DNA from: Clostridium collagenovorans DSM 3089
GTDB taxonomy: Bacteria; Bacillota; Clostridia; Clostridiales; Clostridiaceae
NCBI RefSeq assembly: GCF_900130005.1
Contig: NZ_FQXP01000021.1
Coordinates: forward strand, 1-12,673
DNA length: 12,673 nt
Direction: 5' to 3'
The position numbers and the translations under genes are program-made. Shown here piece after piece: positions 7,018-12,567 of this stretch. Each line of letters starts with the position of its first letter. Within the stretch, counting starts at the first letter, position 1. A model generated the notes under the pieces. The model did not search any database and was not told the origin of the DNA. It was given only the letters and a program-made list of their open reading frames with translations.

Positions 7018-7200
7018 AAGTTGAATTTATTTATCTTATGCTAAAAGCATAAATATAATTTAAGTTTATTTATCTTATTATAATACTATACATATAAGTT
7101 AAATTTACTTATCTTATGCTAAAAGTATAAAGATAATTTGAGTTTATTCATCTTATTTATAATACTATACATATAAGTTAAATTTATTTATTTTCTTATA
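7018..7200. repeat. 78/79-bp tandem direct repeat, 2.3 copies
   Basis: Copies start at AAGTTGAATTT (7018), AAGTTAAATTT (7096) and AAGTTAAATTT (7175), giving periods of 78 and 79 bp; the third copy is cut short near 7200. Each full copy has two related halves, the first with TTTA(T/C)TTATCTTATGCTAAAAG and the second with TTTATTCATCTTAT or a variant, then AATACTATACATAT. Each first half holds a small hairpin: TTATGC-TAAAA-GCATAA in copy 1, and TTATGC-TAAAA-GTATAA in copy 2, where the change keeps pairing as a G-T wobble. It lies between the terminator of the Cys-rich gene and the lipoprotein operon. Function unknown. Confidence 0.75.
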
Positions 7201-7262
7201 AATTTATAAACATAGATTAAATTCATAAAACTAAAGATATGTATTTAGTTTTACAAAAAATA

Positions 7263-7299
7263 AAGAATAAAAAAACTAAAGCTTAGTTTTTTTATTCTT
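7263..7299. terminator. Perfect bidirectional terminator palindrome
   Basis: A 17-bp perfect stem (7263-7279 with 7283-7299) around a tight 3-nt loop; CTAA/TTAG is at the tip and A7/T7 runs lie inside the arms, so either strand's RNA has a hairpin rich in a 3' U tract. It lies 28 bp past the stop codon of the minus-strand 105-aa gene, the likely user. The real paired part is probably the inner ACTAA/TTAGT with U7 as the tail. Confidence 0.75.
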
Positions 7300-7326
7300 C
7301 TTATTCATCTATTCTTATTAATTATA

Positions 7327-7644
7327 TTAGAATATATTTTTACTACATTTGTTATCATTCATATATTTGCAGTTACTGCAACTCCTTTGAGAGTTAACTT
7401 CTGCATTTAAGCCACTATTAAGATTATAGCCTTCGCATACATTAGCCATCTTCATCTTATCACTTTCAGATAAATACTCATCCTCCATGATTGCCTCTTC
7501 CATATTTTCTATTACGCCTTCATTATCATCATAGCTTCCATTAGTAATTGGTCCACTATAGGAACTAACCATTCCATAACTATTTTTATTTGGTATATAA
7601 CTATCATTTATCATTTTAGAACTTAAGATATTTTTAAACCTCAT
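7327..7644 (-). CDS. Small protein with C-terminal Cys motif, function unknown
   Basis: A 105-aa protein with an ATG 10 nt after AAGGAG (7659-7654), a good Shine-Dalgarno. The first ~45 residues are polar and Ser/Asn/Tyr-rich; 45-66 is strongly acidic (ENMEEAIMEDEYLSESDK) and probably helical; the end carries four Cys, C70 alone and C89-x2-C92-x7-C100 in the last 17 residues. Such a compact set could bind a metal or form disulfides. There is no signal peptide or membrane segment. I do not recognise the family. The 53-aa Cys-rich gene lies 100 bp upstream on the same strand, so the two may be co-transcribed. The Shine-Dalgarno sits in the loop of a 7-bp inverted repeat, AAAAACA (7645-7651) and TGTTTTT (7676-7682). 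The perfect terminator palindrome follows the gene. Confidence 0.7.
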   Translation of the reverse strand: MRFKNILSSKMINDSYIPNKNSYGMVSSYSGPITNGSYDDNEGVIENMEEAIMEDEYLSESDKMKMANVCEGYNLNSGLNAEVNSQRSCSNCKYMNDNKCSKNIF

Positions 7645-7744
7645 AAAAACACACTCCTTTTCTTTATCTAAGGCATGTTTTTATTATCTCTTTTTAAAAG
7701 TTATTTAATCATAATTTTGAAATATATTTTTATGATAATAAAGG

Positions 7745-7906
7745 TTACTCTTCCATGTAAATAGGTGACTCTGTTTCTCTACAATATTTAACAATTAAAC
7801 ATTCAGCTAAATTTCTAGGACATCTTTTACACATACATTGCTCTATGTTCCAATTACATCCCTTTTTATTTTCAGGACACTTACTACAATTATATGGCAT
7901 AACCAT
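7745..7906 (-). CDS. 53-aa Cys-rich protein with duplicated C-x2-C-P motif
   Basis: A short open frame that routine calling misses. The ATG at 7906 follows AGAGGTG (spacing ~6 nt), and a second ATG lies two codons in. The product has eight Cys in 53 residues: C7, C10, C17, C24, C26, C29, C36, C42. Two segments repeat one pattern, CSKCPENKKGC (7-17) and CKRCPRNLAEC (26-36): C-x-[KR]-C-P-x-N-x3-C. The spacing suggests one or two zinc sites or an iron-sulfur-type cluster. The end, CMCKRCPRN..EC.....C, recalls small clostridial and archaeal domains of the DUF2769 kind, but I cannot confirm membership. It has no signal peptide, so a cytoplasmic metal-binding or redox role is the best guess. It has its own extended -10 promoter and lies upstream of the 105-aa Cys protein. 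Confidence 0.7.
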   Translation of the reverse strand: MVMPYNCSKCPENKKGCNWNIEQCMCKRCPRNLAECLIVKYCRETESPIYMEE

Positions 7907-7940
7907 ACATATCACCTCTTTTATTTAAACTAGTATATTT

Positions 7941-7989
7941 ATTATAACATACGACAAGCTAAATAAAGGCTTATTAAAAATTATGTCGT
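7941..7989 (-). promoter_or_regulatory. Extended -10 promoter with inverted repeat, Cys-rich gene pair
   Basis: On the minus strand TGT-TATAAT (7949-7941) forms a perfect extended -10 about 35 bp before the 53-aa gene's ATG, the same 9-mer as before the MFS gene. Upstream, a 6-bp inverted repeat, ACGACA (7951-7956) and TGTCGT (7984-7989), with AGC/GCT-like inner symmetry, brackets the -35 region. A regulator could bind there; none is identified. Confidence 0.5.
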
Positions 7990-8169
7990 TTATTTAAATT
8001 TTTTAATTTTTACAAATTATAAACTTATATAAGGTTGCTAGTATCTCATTATATGTATATAATTATATTATATACGTTATTTATTATCATTTACAAAGTC
8101 TATAATATTTTAAAATTATTAAAATATGTAGATAAATTATCCATATAATATGAGTTTACTTTGTATTAA

Positions 8170-8198
8170 TTGTTAAATGATAAGTATTAAATGATACT
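8170..8198 (+). promoter_or_regulatory. Candidate DUF1576 promoter overlapping a 10-bp direct repeat
   Basis: TTGTTA (8170-8175) and GATACT (8193-8198) are 17 bp apart, each four of six to consensus. The exact repeat TTAAATGATA occurs at 8173-8182 and 8187-8196 (14-bp period), covering both promoter elements. The transcript would have a ~120-nt leader containing a 13-bp A/T palindrome (8219-8246). Confidence 0.35.
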
Positions 8199-8218
8199 GA
8201 ATATACATTCTTGATTGA

Positions 8219-8246
8219 AAATTTAAAAATTTTAATTTTTAAATTT
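8219..8246 (+). repeat. 28-bp A/T palindrome in the DUF1576 leader
   Basis: AAATTTAAAAATT (8219-8231) and AATTTTTAAATTT (8234-8246) are perfect complements around TT. It lies ~80 nt before the chosen ATG. It could fold as a leader hairpin but is made only of A/T and has no T-run after it, so it is not a standard terminator. Confidence 0.4.
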
Positions 8247-8324
8247 ATTAATCTGTTACTATATTTAAATAATTGGATAATCTCAATTGCATTTAAAATA
8301 ATAATTAAAGGGGTAGTTAATTGT

Positions 8325-9596
8325 ATGCAATATAATATAAAAAGAAAAATGTATTCTACTTATTATATATTAATGGCATATTTCTTATTATTTATTCTGT
8401 TAGGATTCCTTATAGATACTCCTACAGAAATATTTACAGGTTTAAAAAACATTTTATTTCAATCTAACATACTAATAACTGACTATATAGCATTAGGTGG
8501 AATTGGTGCAGCCTTCATAAATGCAGGTACCCTATCCTTATTATGCTTAGGCTTATTAGTATTAGTAGGAATTAAACCAAATGGTTCTACTATAACAGTT
8601 CTTTTTTTAATCTTTGGATTTGGATTGTTTGGCAAAAATTTGTTAAACGTATGGCCTATAATAATTGGTGTTTGGTTATACTCAAAGTATCAGGATGAGC
8701 CATTCTTAAATTATATCCTTATAGCCTTATTCGGTACCACATTAGCTCCTATATTTAATGAATTCTTATTTACAGGCATTTTTCATAATGCAAGTATAGG
8801 ATTTATAGCCTCTATTTTTACAAGTGTATTAATAGGATTTTTATTACCTCCAGTTGCTTCTAACTGTTTAAAAATGCATCAAGGTTATACGCTTTATAAT
8901 ATAGGCTTTGCAGCTGGTTTAATAGGAACTTTATTAATGTCCTTATTAAGAACCTTCGGAATAGATTTTGAACCAAGATTAATTTGGGATACTGGTGATA
9001 ACCTATTATTCTCAATAATATTATACACAATGTTTATATCCTTTATAATACTAGGAGTAATTTTTGATAAAGATGGTTTTAAAAAGCTAAAAAAGATATT
9101 TGCTCAACCTGGTAGACTTATATCCGACTTTTATATATTATTTGGGCAAGGTGCGACCTTTATAAATATGGGTATATTAGGTATACTGGCTACCTCCGTA
9201 GTATTGTTACTAGGCAGTAGTTTAAACGGTCCTACTATGGGTGGAATATTTACTATAGTTGGTTTTGGAAGCTTTGGTAAGCATATAAAAAATGTAGTTC
9301 CCATAATGCTAGGTGCATCCTTATGTGTATTCTTTAATGTTTGGAATATAGATAGTCCAGGAATGATTTTAGGTATATTATTTAGTACTAGTTTAGCTCC
9401 TATTGCCGGTAATTTCGGATTCTTCTGGGGAATGGTAGCTGGTTTTCTTCACATATGTATAGTTGCCAATGTTGGAGGACTTCATGGTGGATTAAATTTA
9501 TATAATAATGGTTTTGCAGCTGGATTAGTAGCTGTAATGCTTGTACCCATAATTACTTCCTTAAAAAATAAATTTAATTCTTCTGCAGATCACTAA
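8325..9596 (+). CDS. DUF1576 family polytopic membrane protein
   Basis: I chose the ATG at 8325 (423 aa) because AAGGGG lies 11 nt upstream; the frame is open back to a TTG at 8211 that has no Shine-Dalgarno and would add 38 odd residues. The protein is hydrophobic throughout with about ten or more membrane segments and belongs, as I recall it, to DUF1576, a clostridial family of unknown function. It is a tandem duplication. Repeat 1 (about 50-200) and repeat 2 (about 266-402) share ITDY...GGIGAAFIN / ISDF...GQGATFIN, then NG, GFGLFGKNLLNVWPIIIG / GFGSFGKHIKNVVPIMLG, then TLAP / SLAP, then LYNIGFAAGL / LYNNGFAAGL. Such conserved Gly-rich and Asn residues inside membrane segments are typical of channels or carriers with a pore between two repeats, so a transporter is likely; substrate unknown. 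A hairpin follows the gene. Confidence 0.85.
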   Translation: MQYNIKRKMYSTYYILMAYFLLFILLGFLIDTPTEIFTGLKNILFQSNILITDYIALGGIGAAFINAGTLSLLCLGLLVLVGIKPNGSTITVLFLIFGFGLFGKNLLNVWPIIIGVWLYSKYQDEPFLNYILIALFGTTLAPIFNEFLFTGIFHNASIGFIASIFTSVLIGFLLPPVASNCLKMHQGYTLYNIGFAAGLIGTLLMSLLRTFGIDFEPRLIWDTGDNLLFSIILYTMFISFIILGVIFDKDGFKKLKKIFAQPGRLISDFYILFGQGATFINMGILGILATSVVLLLGSSLNGPTMGGIFTIVGFGSFGKHIKNVVPIMLGASLCVFFNVWNIDSPGMILGILFSTSLAPIAGNFGFFWGMVAGFLHICIVANVGGLHGGLNLYNNGFAAGLVAVMLVPIITSLKNKFNSSADH

Positions 9597-9693
9597 TTAT
9601 TCATATTTACTATTGGATTAAATATGATTTATATTGTATAATATCATTAACTTTGATAAATTATTATAAAGATTAATTTAATATTTCTATATG

Positions 9694-9722
9694 GTTCAAC
9701 TATGATTAACTTGTAGTTGAAC
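9694..9722 (+). terminator. Terminator-like hairpin after DUF1576 gene
   Basis: GTTCAACTA (9694-9702) and TAGTTGAAC (9714-9722) form a perfect 9-bp stem with an 11-nt loop, ~100 bp past the stop codon, followed by TTATTTATG. The T-tract is interrupted, so termination may be partial. Confidence 0.5.
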
Positions 9723-9735
9723 TTATTTATGTATA

Positions 9736-9790
9736 TACTTACTAATGTGCCTATTAATTTACTTAATATAAAGTAAATATATACTTAATA
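9736..9790 (+). repeat. Spaced TACTTA(ATA) direct repeats before the 121-aa gene
   Basis: TACTTAATA occurs at 9760-9768 and 9782-9790, 22 bp apart, with a shorter copy TACTTA at 9736-9741. The spacing of about two helical turns puts them on the same DNA face, as in tandem operators. In such AT-rich DNA chance is a serious alternative. Confidence 0.3.
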
Positions 9791-9845
9791 AGTTACATAT
9801 TATAAGATATATACACATCATTAAGATAGGAGGTAGAATCTGATT

Positions 9846-10211
9846 TTGTGTCGGGTTAAAGATATGAAGCATTTAAATCAAAGAACGATGAAACTAGTTA
9901 ATGAACTAATGAGTTTTTGCTACAAATATGGTAGTACGAATTTAGAAATAAAAGTTAACACTACTACTGAAGAAACTACTATAAACCTAAAGGCATTTGG
10001 AATCAGTATATCTGATAAAGTTTTAGAATCATCTAATGAATTATTATCTGCACCAAGATGTCATGAGATGGAAGAATATTATTGGAATCTAAGTGGTGAT
10101 AATGATTTAGATACTGAACTTACTTTAGTTGGTATGATGATTGATGACTACTCAATTAATTACAATAAGGATGAACGAGTACTTGAATTTAATATAAAAC
10201 GTTTAAATTAG
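9846..10211 (+). CDS. Conserved-looking 121-aa protein of unknown function
   Basis: The best start is TTG at 9846, 11 nt after a perfect AGGAGGT (9828-9834); the first ATG (9864) is 29 nt from it and looks too far. The product is cytoplasmic, acidic, without signal or membrane segments. Residues 7-30 (MKHLNQRTMKLVNELMSFCYKYG) should be a helix, 30-55 alternate as strands (NLEIKVNTTTEETTINLKAFGISIS), then a helix, then CHEMEEYYWNLSGDNDLDTELTLVGMMIDDYSINYNKDERVLEFNIKRL. The last part reads as paired strands. This helix-strand order loosely resembles small GHKL/anti-sigma-like folds, but no ATP-binding motif is present. I do not recognise a named family. It is a single gene, not obviously linked to the DUF1576 gene, ~250 bp upstream beyond a hairpin. 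Confidence 0.7.
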   Translation: MCRVKDMKHLNQRTMKLVNELMSFCYKYGSTNLEIKVNTTTEETTINLKAFGISISDKVLESSNELLSAPRCHEMEEYYWNLSGDNDLDTELTLVGMMIDDYSINYNKDERVLEFNIKRLN

Positions 10212-10325
10212 TTTAATTAATAACAATTTAACATTATTATATAAATAACTTAAAAGATAACCTCATAAATAACAAAAGATTAAAATATTTTTAAATTAAG
10301 TTTCTACACTTGTATGTACCATTTT

Positions 10326-10420
10326 CTTATTTAATAAATGCTTAGATATAAAAATTATATTTATTGCTTATTTAAATACCTTATAATTTACTAATAATTT
10401 ATATCTAAATTTAAAATAAG
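10326..10420. repeat. Long A/T imperfect inverted repeat
   Basis: Inner arms TTAGATATAAA (10342-10352) and TTTATATCTAA (10398-10408) are an 11-bp perfect match with a 45-nt spacer; outer arms CTTATTT (10326-10332) and AAATAAG (10414-10420) also pair. Total span 95 bp. It lies between the 121-aa gene and the bidirectional terminator and has no T-run on either side. Confidence 0.5.
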
Positions 10421-10474
10421 TAATTATATAACTTTATTATAAGTCTTAAAATTAAATATTTTGATTTGTTAAAT

Positions 10475-10518
10475 AAGCTAAGAAAGCTACATATATAATT
10501 GTGTAGCTTTCTTAGCTT
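10475..10518. terminator. Bidirectional terminator between converging genes
   Basis: A perfect 17-bp stem, AAGCTAAGAAAGCTACA (10475-10491) with its complement at 10502-10518, and a 10-nt loop. A T5 tract follows on the plus strand. It serves the plus-strand 121-aa gene, ~265 bp upstream, and probably the minus-strand Nudix gene, ~170 bp away, although the T-tract in that direction (TTATTT) is weaker. Confidence 0.8.
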
Positions 10519-10690
10519 TTTATATAATTTTCTAAATATAAGCAAAGTTAAACCTAAATATACTTAAAATTATTAACTATAAAATATATTAGTCTACTCT
10601 TAATACCTTTTATGGATTAAATCGAATGTCTCAATTAAAACTTATTTTAAATTCATACTTAGCCATAACTTTTAATTTTAAATATAAAGT

Positions 10691-11182
10691 TTATTTTCTC
10701 ATACTTAACAACTTCTTTATTACATTTCTTCCTATTATATCTTCTTTCATTTCATCTAAAGCTGACTCTATCTTCACCCAGCCTAATTCTTCTACTTCTG
10801 AAGACTTTTTAATTTCACCATTATGATAATTTGCTACAAAAGTTAACATAATTAATTCCTTAGACTCTATGCTTTCACTTCCTAAATATCTGATGTCATT
10901 TATCTCGATTCCCGTTTCTTCAAGCACTTCTCTAGCTACTGTTTCCTCTGCACTCTCGCCATTACTTATATATCCTGATATTAGGACTTTAGAATCTTTG
11001 TAAATATAACTTTGCTTTAATAATAAAACCTCATCATTTTTGATAACCGCAACAACTATACATGGTTTTGCTACATCAAAAAACATTTTATCATCTTTTT
11101 CACAATAAGGAACTCCGCCCTCATCCCAACTATATTTCTCTACTAACTTTCCCCCACATATTGGGCAATATTTAAATTTCAT
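10691..11182 (-). CDS. Nudix hydrolase with N-terminal zinc-ribbon remnant
   Basis: With the ATG at 11182 the protein has 163 aa. A perfect Nudix box, G-x5-E-x7-REVLEETGI, lies at 70-92; this loop binds Mg and catalyses release of a nucleoside monophosphate from NDP-linked substrates (NADH, ADP-ribose, nucleotide sugars or caps). Before it comes a ribbon, C6-P-I-C9-G-G ... C27-E-K-D, similar to NudC-like enzymes but with the fourth Cys missing, so zinc binding may be altered or lost. The substrate cannot be told. The frame is open upstream to a GTG at 11224, but that GTG overlaps the Shine-Dalgarno AAGGAGGG itself, so it cannot be used with it; family members start just before the ribbon, as MKFKYCP does here. 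The gene follows sfsA by 58 nt from stop to ATG and is probably co-transcribed. Confidence 0.88.
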   Translation of the reverse strand: MKFKYCPICGGKLVEKYSWDEGGVPYCEKDDKMFFDVAKPCIVVAVIKNDEVLLLKQSYIYKDSKVLISGYISNGESAEETVAREVLEETGIEINDIRYLGSESIESKELIMLTFVANYHNGEIKKSSEVEELGWVKIESALDEMKEDIIGRNVIKKLLSMRK

Positions 11183-11231
11183 TATTTTAATTGTATCATT
11201 ATTAATAACTAAAAAATGATACACCCTCCTT
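11183..11231 (-). promoter_or_regulatory. Hairpin-bridged Shine-Dalgarno of the Nudix gene
   Basis: On the minus-strand mRNA AAGGAGGG (11231-11224) is immediately followed by a perfect 9-bp stem, TGTATCATT (11223-11215) with AATGATACA (11200-11192), around a 14-nt loop, then ATTAAAATA and the ATG at 11182. Linear distance from the Shine-Dalgarno to the ATG is 41 nt, too long; with the hairpin folded the unpaired distance is 9 nt, near ideal. A similar fold is known for phage T4 gene 38. It can also be read as a translational switch. Confidence 0.6.
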
Positions 11232-11240
11232 ATTTAAATG

Positions 11241-11930
11241 TTATAGTATTACCTTTATAGGTTTTGTTAAGAAGATTTCTTCTTCATCTACTCTACATTC
11301 ATAAGCAAAGATATCAACTCCATTACTATAAGCTAATCTTAAAGCATCTCCAAAGTTCTTATCCATTTCATCATTAGGTCTAAAGTCTATTATCTCATCC
11401 ATTTGATGTAGAAACATAACTCCTGCACCCTTACCTTGCTTTTTAACCTCTATTAATTCTAATAAATGTTTAGTCCCTCTTTCTGTAGGAGCATCAGGAA
11501 ATTTAGAATGGCCATCTACTTCTAAAGTAACACCTTTAACCTCTAAATAGTATTCCATACCTTCGCCATTAATAAGCTTAAAATCAAATCTACTATTACC
11601 GAAAGTTTTTTCTCTACTTATATTCTCATAAGTTACTAATTCAGGTATCATTTTATTTCGCAAAGCTTCTTCAACAATTTTATTAGGTGCTTGTGAATCT
11701 ATATTAATTAATTTATTTCCTTTATAAGCTGCTATTAAAGAATAAGGTGTCTTTCTTCCCTCTTTACCCTTTCTTAATAAAACCTCAGTTCCTTCTACTA
11801 ATATTTCTCTACATCTACCGGTATTAGGAACGTGAACCATTATCTCTTCATTGTTTAGATTTATATAAGCCTGGAATCTATTAGGCCTCTTAATAAATCT
11901 TGCTTTCTCTATCTTTTCTTCAAATCTCAT
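11241..11930 (-). CDS. sfsA: Sugar fermentation stimulation protein SfsA
   Basis: Full-length SfsA, 229 aa from the ATG at 11930. I prefer this start because GAGGTG (11940-11935) lies 4-6 nt upstream; the in-frame ATG at 11942 adds four residues and overlaps that site. Family landmarks: early FIKRPNRFQAYI, VPNTGRCREIL, then a PD-(D/E)xK-like set RFDF (Asp116), LEVKG (Glu130, Lys132), and FPDAPTERGTKHL (144-156), ending VDIFAYECRVDEEEIFL. E. coli SfsA was found as a DNA-binding factor raising maltose fermentation; the fold suggests a nuclease ancestry and the true role is unclear. The protein is cytoplasmic. It is the first gene of a probable two-gene operon with the Nudix hydrolase. Confidence 0.93.
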   Translation of the reverse strand: MRFEEKIEKARFIKRPNRFQAYINLNNEEIMVHVPNTGRCREILVEGTEVLLRKGKEGRKTPYSLIAAYKGNKLINIDSQAPNKIVEEALRNKMIPELVTYENISREKTFGNSRFDFKLINGEGMEYYLEVKGVTLEVDGHSKFPDAPTERGTKHLLELIEVKKQGKGAGVMFLHQMDEIIDFRPNDEMDKNFGDALRLAYSNGVDIFAYECRVDEEEIFLTKPIKVIL

Positions 11931-12061
11931 AATACACCTCATTTCTATATATCCCTAAGATATATCATTTTAAGATATTATGTTCCTATGTTTATTAAAG
12001 ATAATATTTTTTATAGTATCTTTATAATTATCATATAAAACTATTTAATTTATTAGTTACT

Positions 12062-12070
12062 ATTATAGCA
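12062..12070 (-). promoter_or_regulatory. Extended -10 promoter for sfsA
   Basis: The minus strand reads TGC-TATAAT (12070-12062), a perfect extended -10 about 130 bp before the sfsA ATG, with no clear -35. It would give a leader of ~120 nt. This is the third promoter in the window that seems to rely on TGn-TATAAT. Confidence 0.45.
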
Positions 12071-12448
12071 TAGTATTTATAATTATTAAGTTTATTACAC
12101 ATATATTAACTGAAAAATATACAAAGGAACACTTGAGTATCTACTTAAATATTTAAGAAGGGCTAAAATAATATTTTTTTATTCTATTGATACTATACTT
12201 TGAAAATTAATTGTTTCTACTTATGAACAGGTACTATGTAAAAGTTATATACATTGTGGATATGTTTAAAAATATGTTGTGGATAATTACTTAGTATTTT
12301 TATAAGTTTAAGACACTTATGTATGCTATCTGACTTATATATTATTAGATGTGATTTTGAAAACTTAAAATTGTTAATAACTTAGAATTTAGTGAAGTGT
12401 TATCTTAATTATATATCTTATTATTATAGTCAATTATCTATATAACAA
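12071..12448. other. Spacer between sfsA and rRNA terminator
   Basis: No gene seen. It holds a 14-bp perfect palindrome CTTAAATATTTAAG (12144-12157), two DnaA-box-like sites (annotated separately) and a plus-strand CTTTGAAAATTAATTGTTT at about 12200 that resembles the rRNA leader boxA but has no rRNA gene after it. Confidence 0.55.
12255..12286 (+). promoter_or_regulatory. Pair of DnaA-box-like sites
   Basis: TGTGGATAA (12278-12286) is a perfect complement of the DnaA box TTATCCACA; TGTGGATAT (12255-12263) differs at one base. They are in the same orientation, 23 bp apart, just downstream of an rRNA operon. Two boxes are too few for an origin; DnaA titration or transcription control is possible. 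Confidence 0.45.
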
Positions 12449-12449
12449 T

Positions 12450-12480
12450 AAAAAAGCATCTTCTAAAATTAGAAGATGCT
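12450..12480 (-). terminator. rRNA operon terminator after tRNA-Arg
   Basis: On the minus strand AGCATCTTCTA (12480-12470) pairs with TAGAAGATGCT (12465-12455), an 11-bp stem with a 4-nt loop, followed by a run of T (12455-12450). It starts directly after the tRNA's encoded CCA, so it ends the 5S-tRNA transcript. Confidence 0.9.
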
Positions 12481-12481
12481 G

Positions 12482-12558
<77 letters not shown>

Positions 12559-12567
12559 AAGTTTTTA

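Noticed and set aside
7018..7200. CRISPR array
   Set aside because: The 78/79-bp units are directly abutting, with no unique spacers and no cas genes nearby.
7327..7906. Toxin-antitoxin or bacteriocin pair
   Set aside because: No signal peptide or double-glycine leader, no toxin fold motif, no overlap or shared regulation typical of such pairs.
8211..8324. Upstream extension of the DUF1576 protein from a TTG start
   Set aside because: No Shine-Dalgarno at 8211, the extension overlaps the leader palindrome, and AAGGGG precedes the ATG at 8325.
10626..10826. Plus-strand open frame of 66 aa overlapping the Nudix 3' end
   Set aside because: Half of it is antisense to the Nudix gene; no Shine-Dalgarno before its start codon.
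11183..11224. GTG start at 11224 for the Nudix gene
   Set aside because: The GTG overlaps the last bases of the Shine-Dalgarno itself, so a ribosome could not use both; the ATG at 11182 matches where family members begin.
12199..12222. boxA-like CTTTGAAAATTAATTGTTT on the plus strand as part of a third rRNA leader
   Set aside because: No rRNA sequence and no TTGACA/TATAAT promoter accompany it on that strand; most likely chance or an old remnant.
12255..12286. Chromosomal origin of replication
   Set aside because: Only two DnaA-like boxes, with no dnaA/dnaN and no recognised unwinding element.
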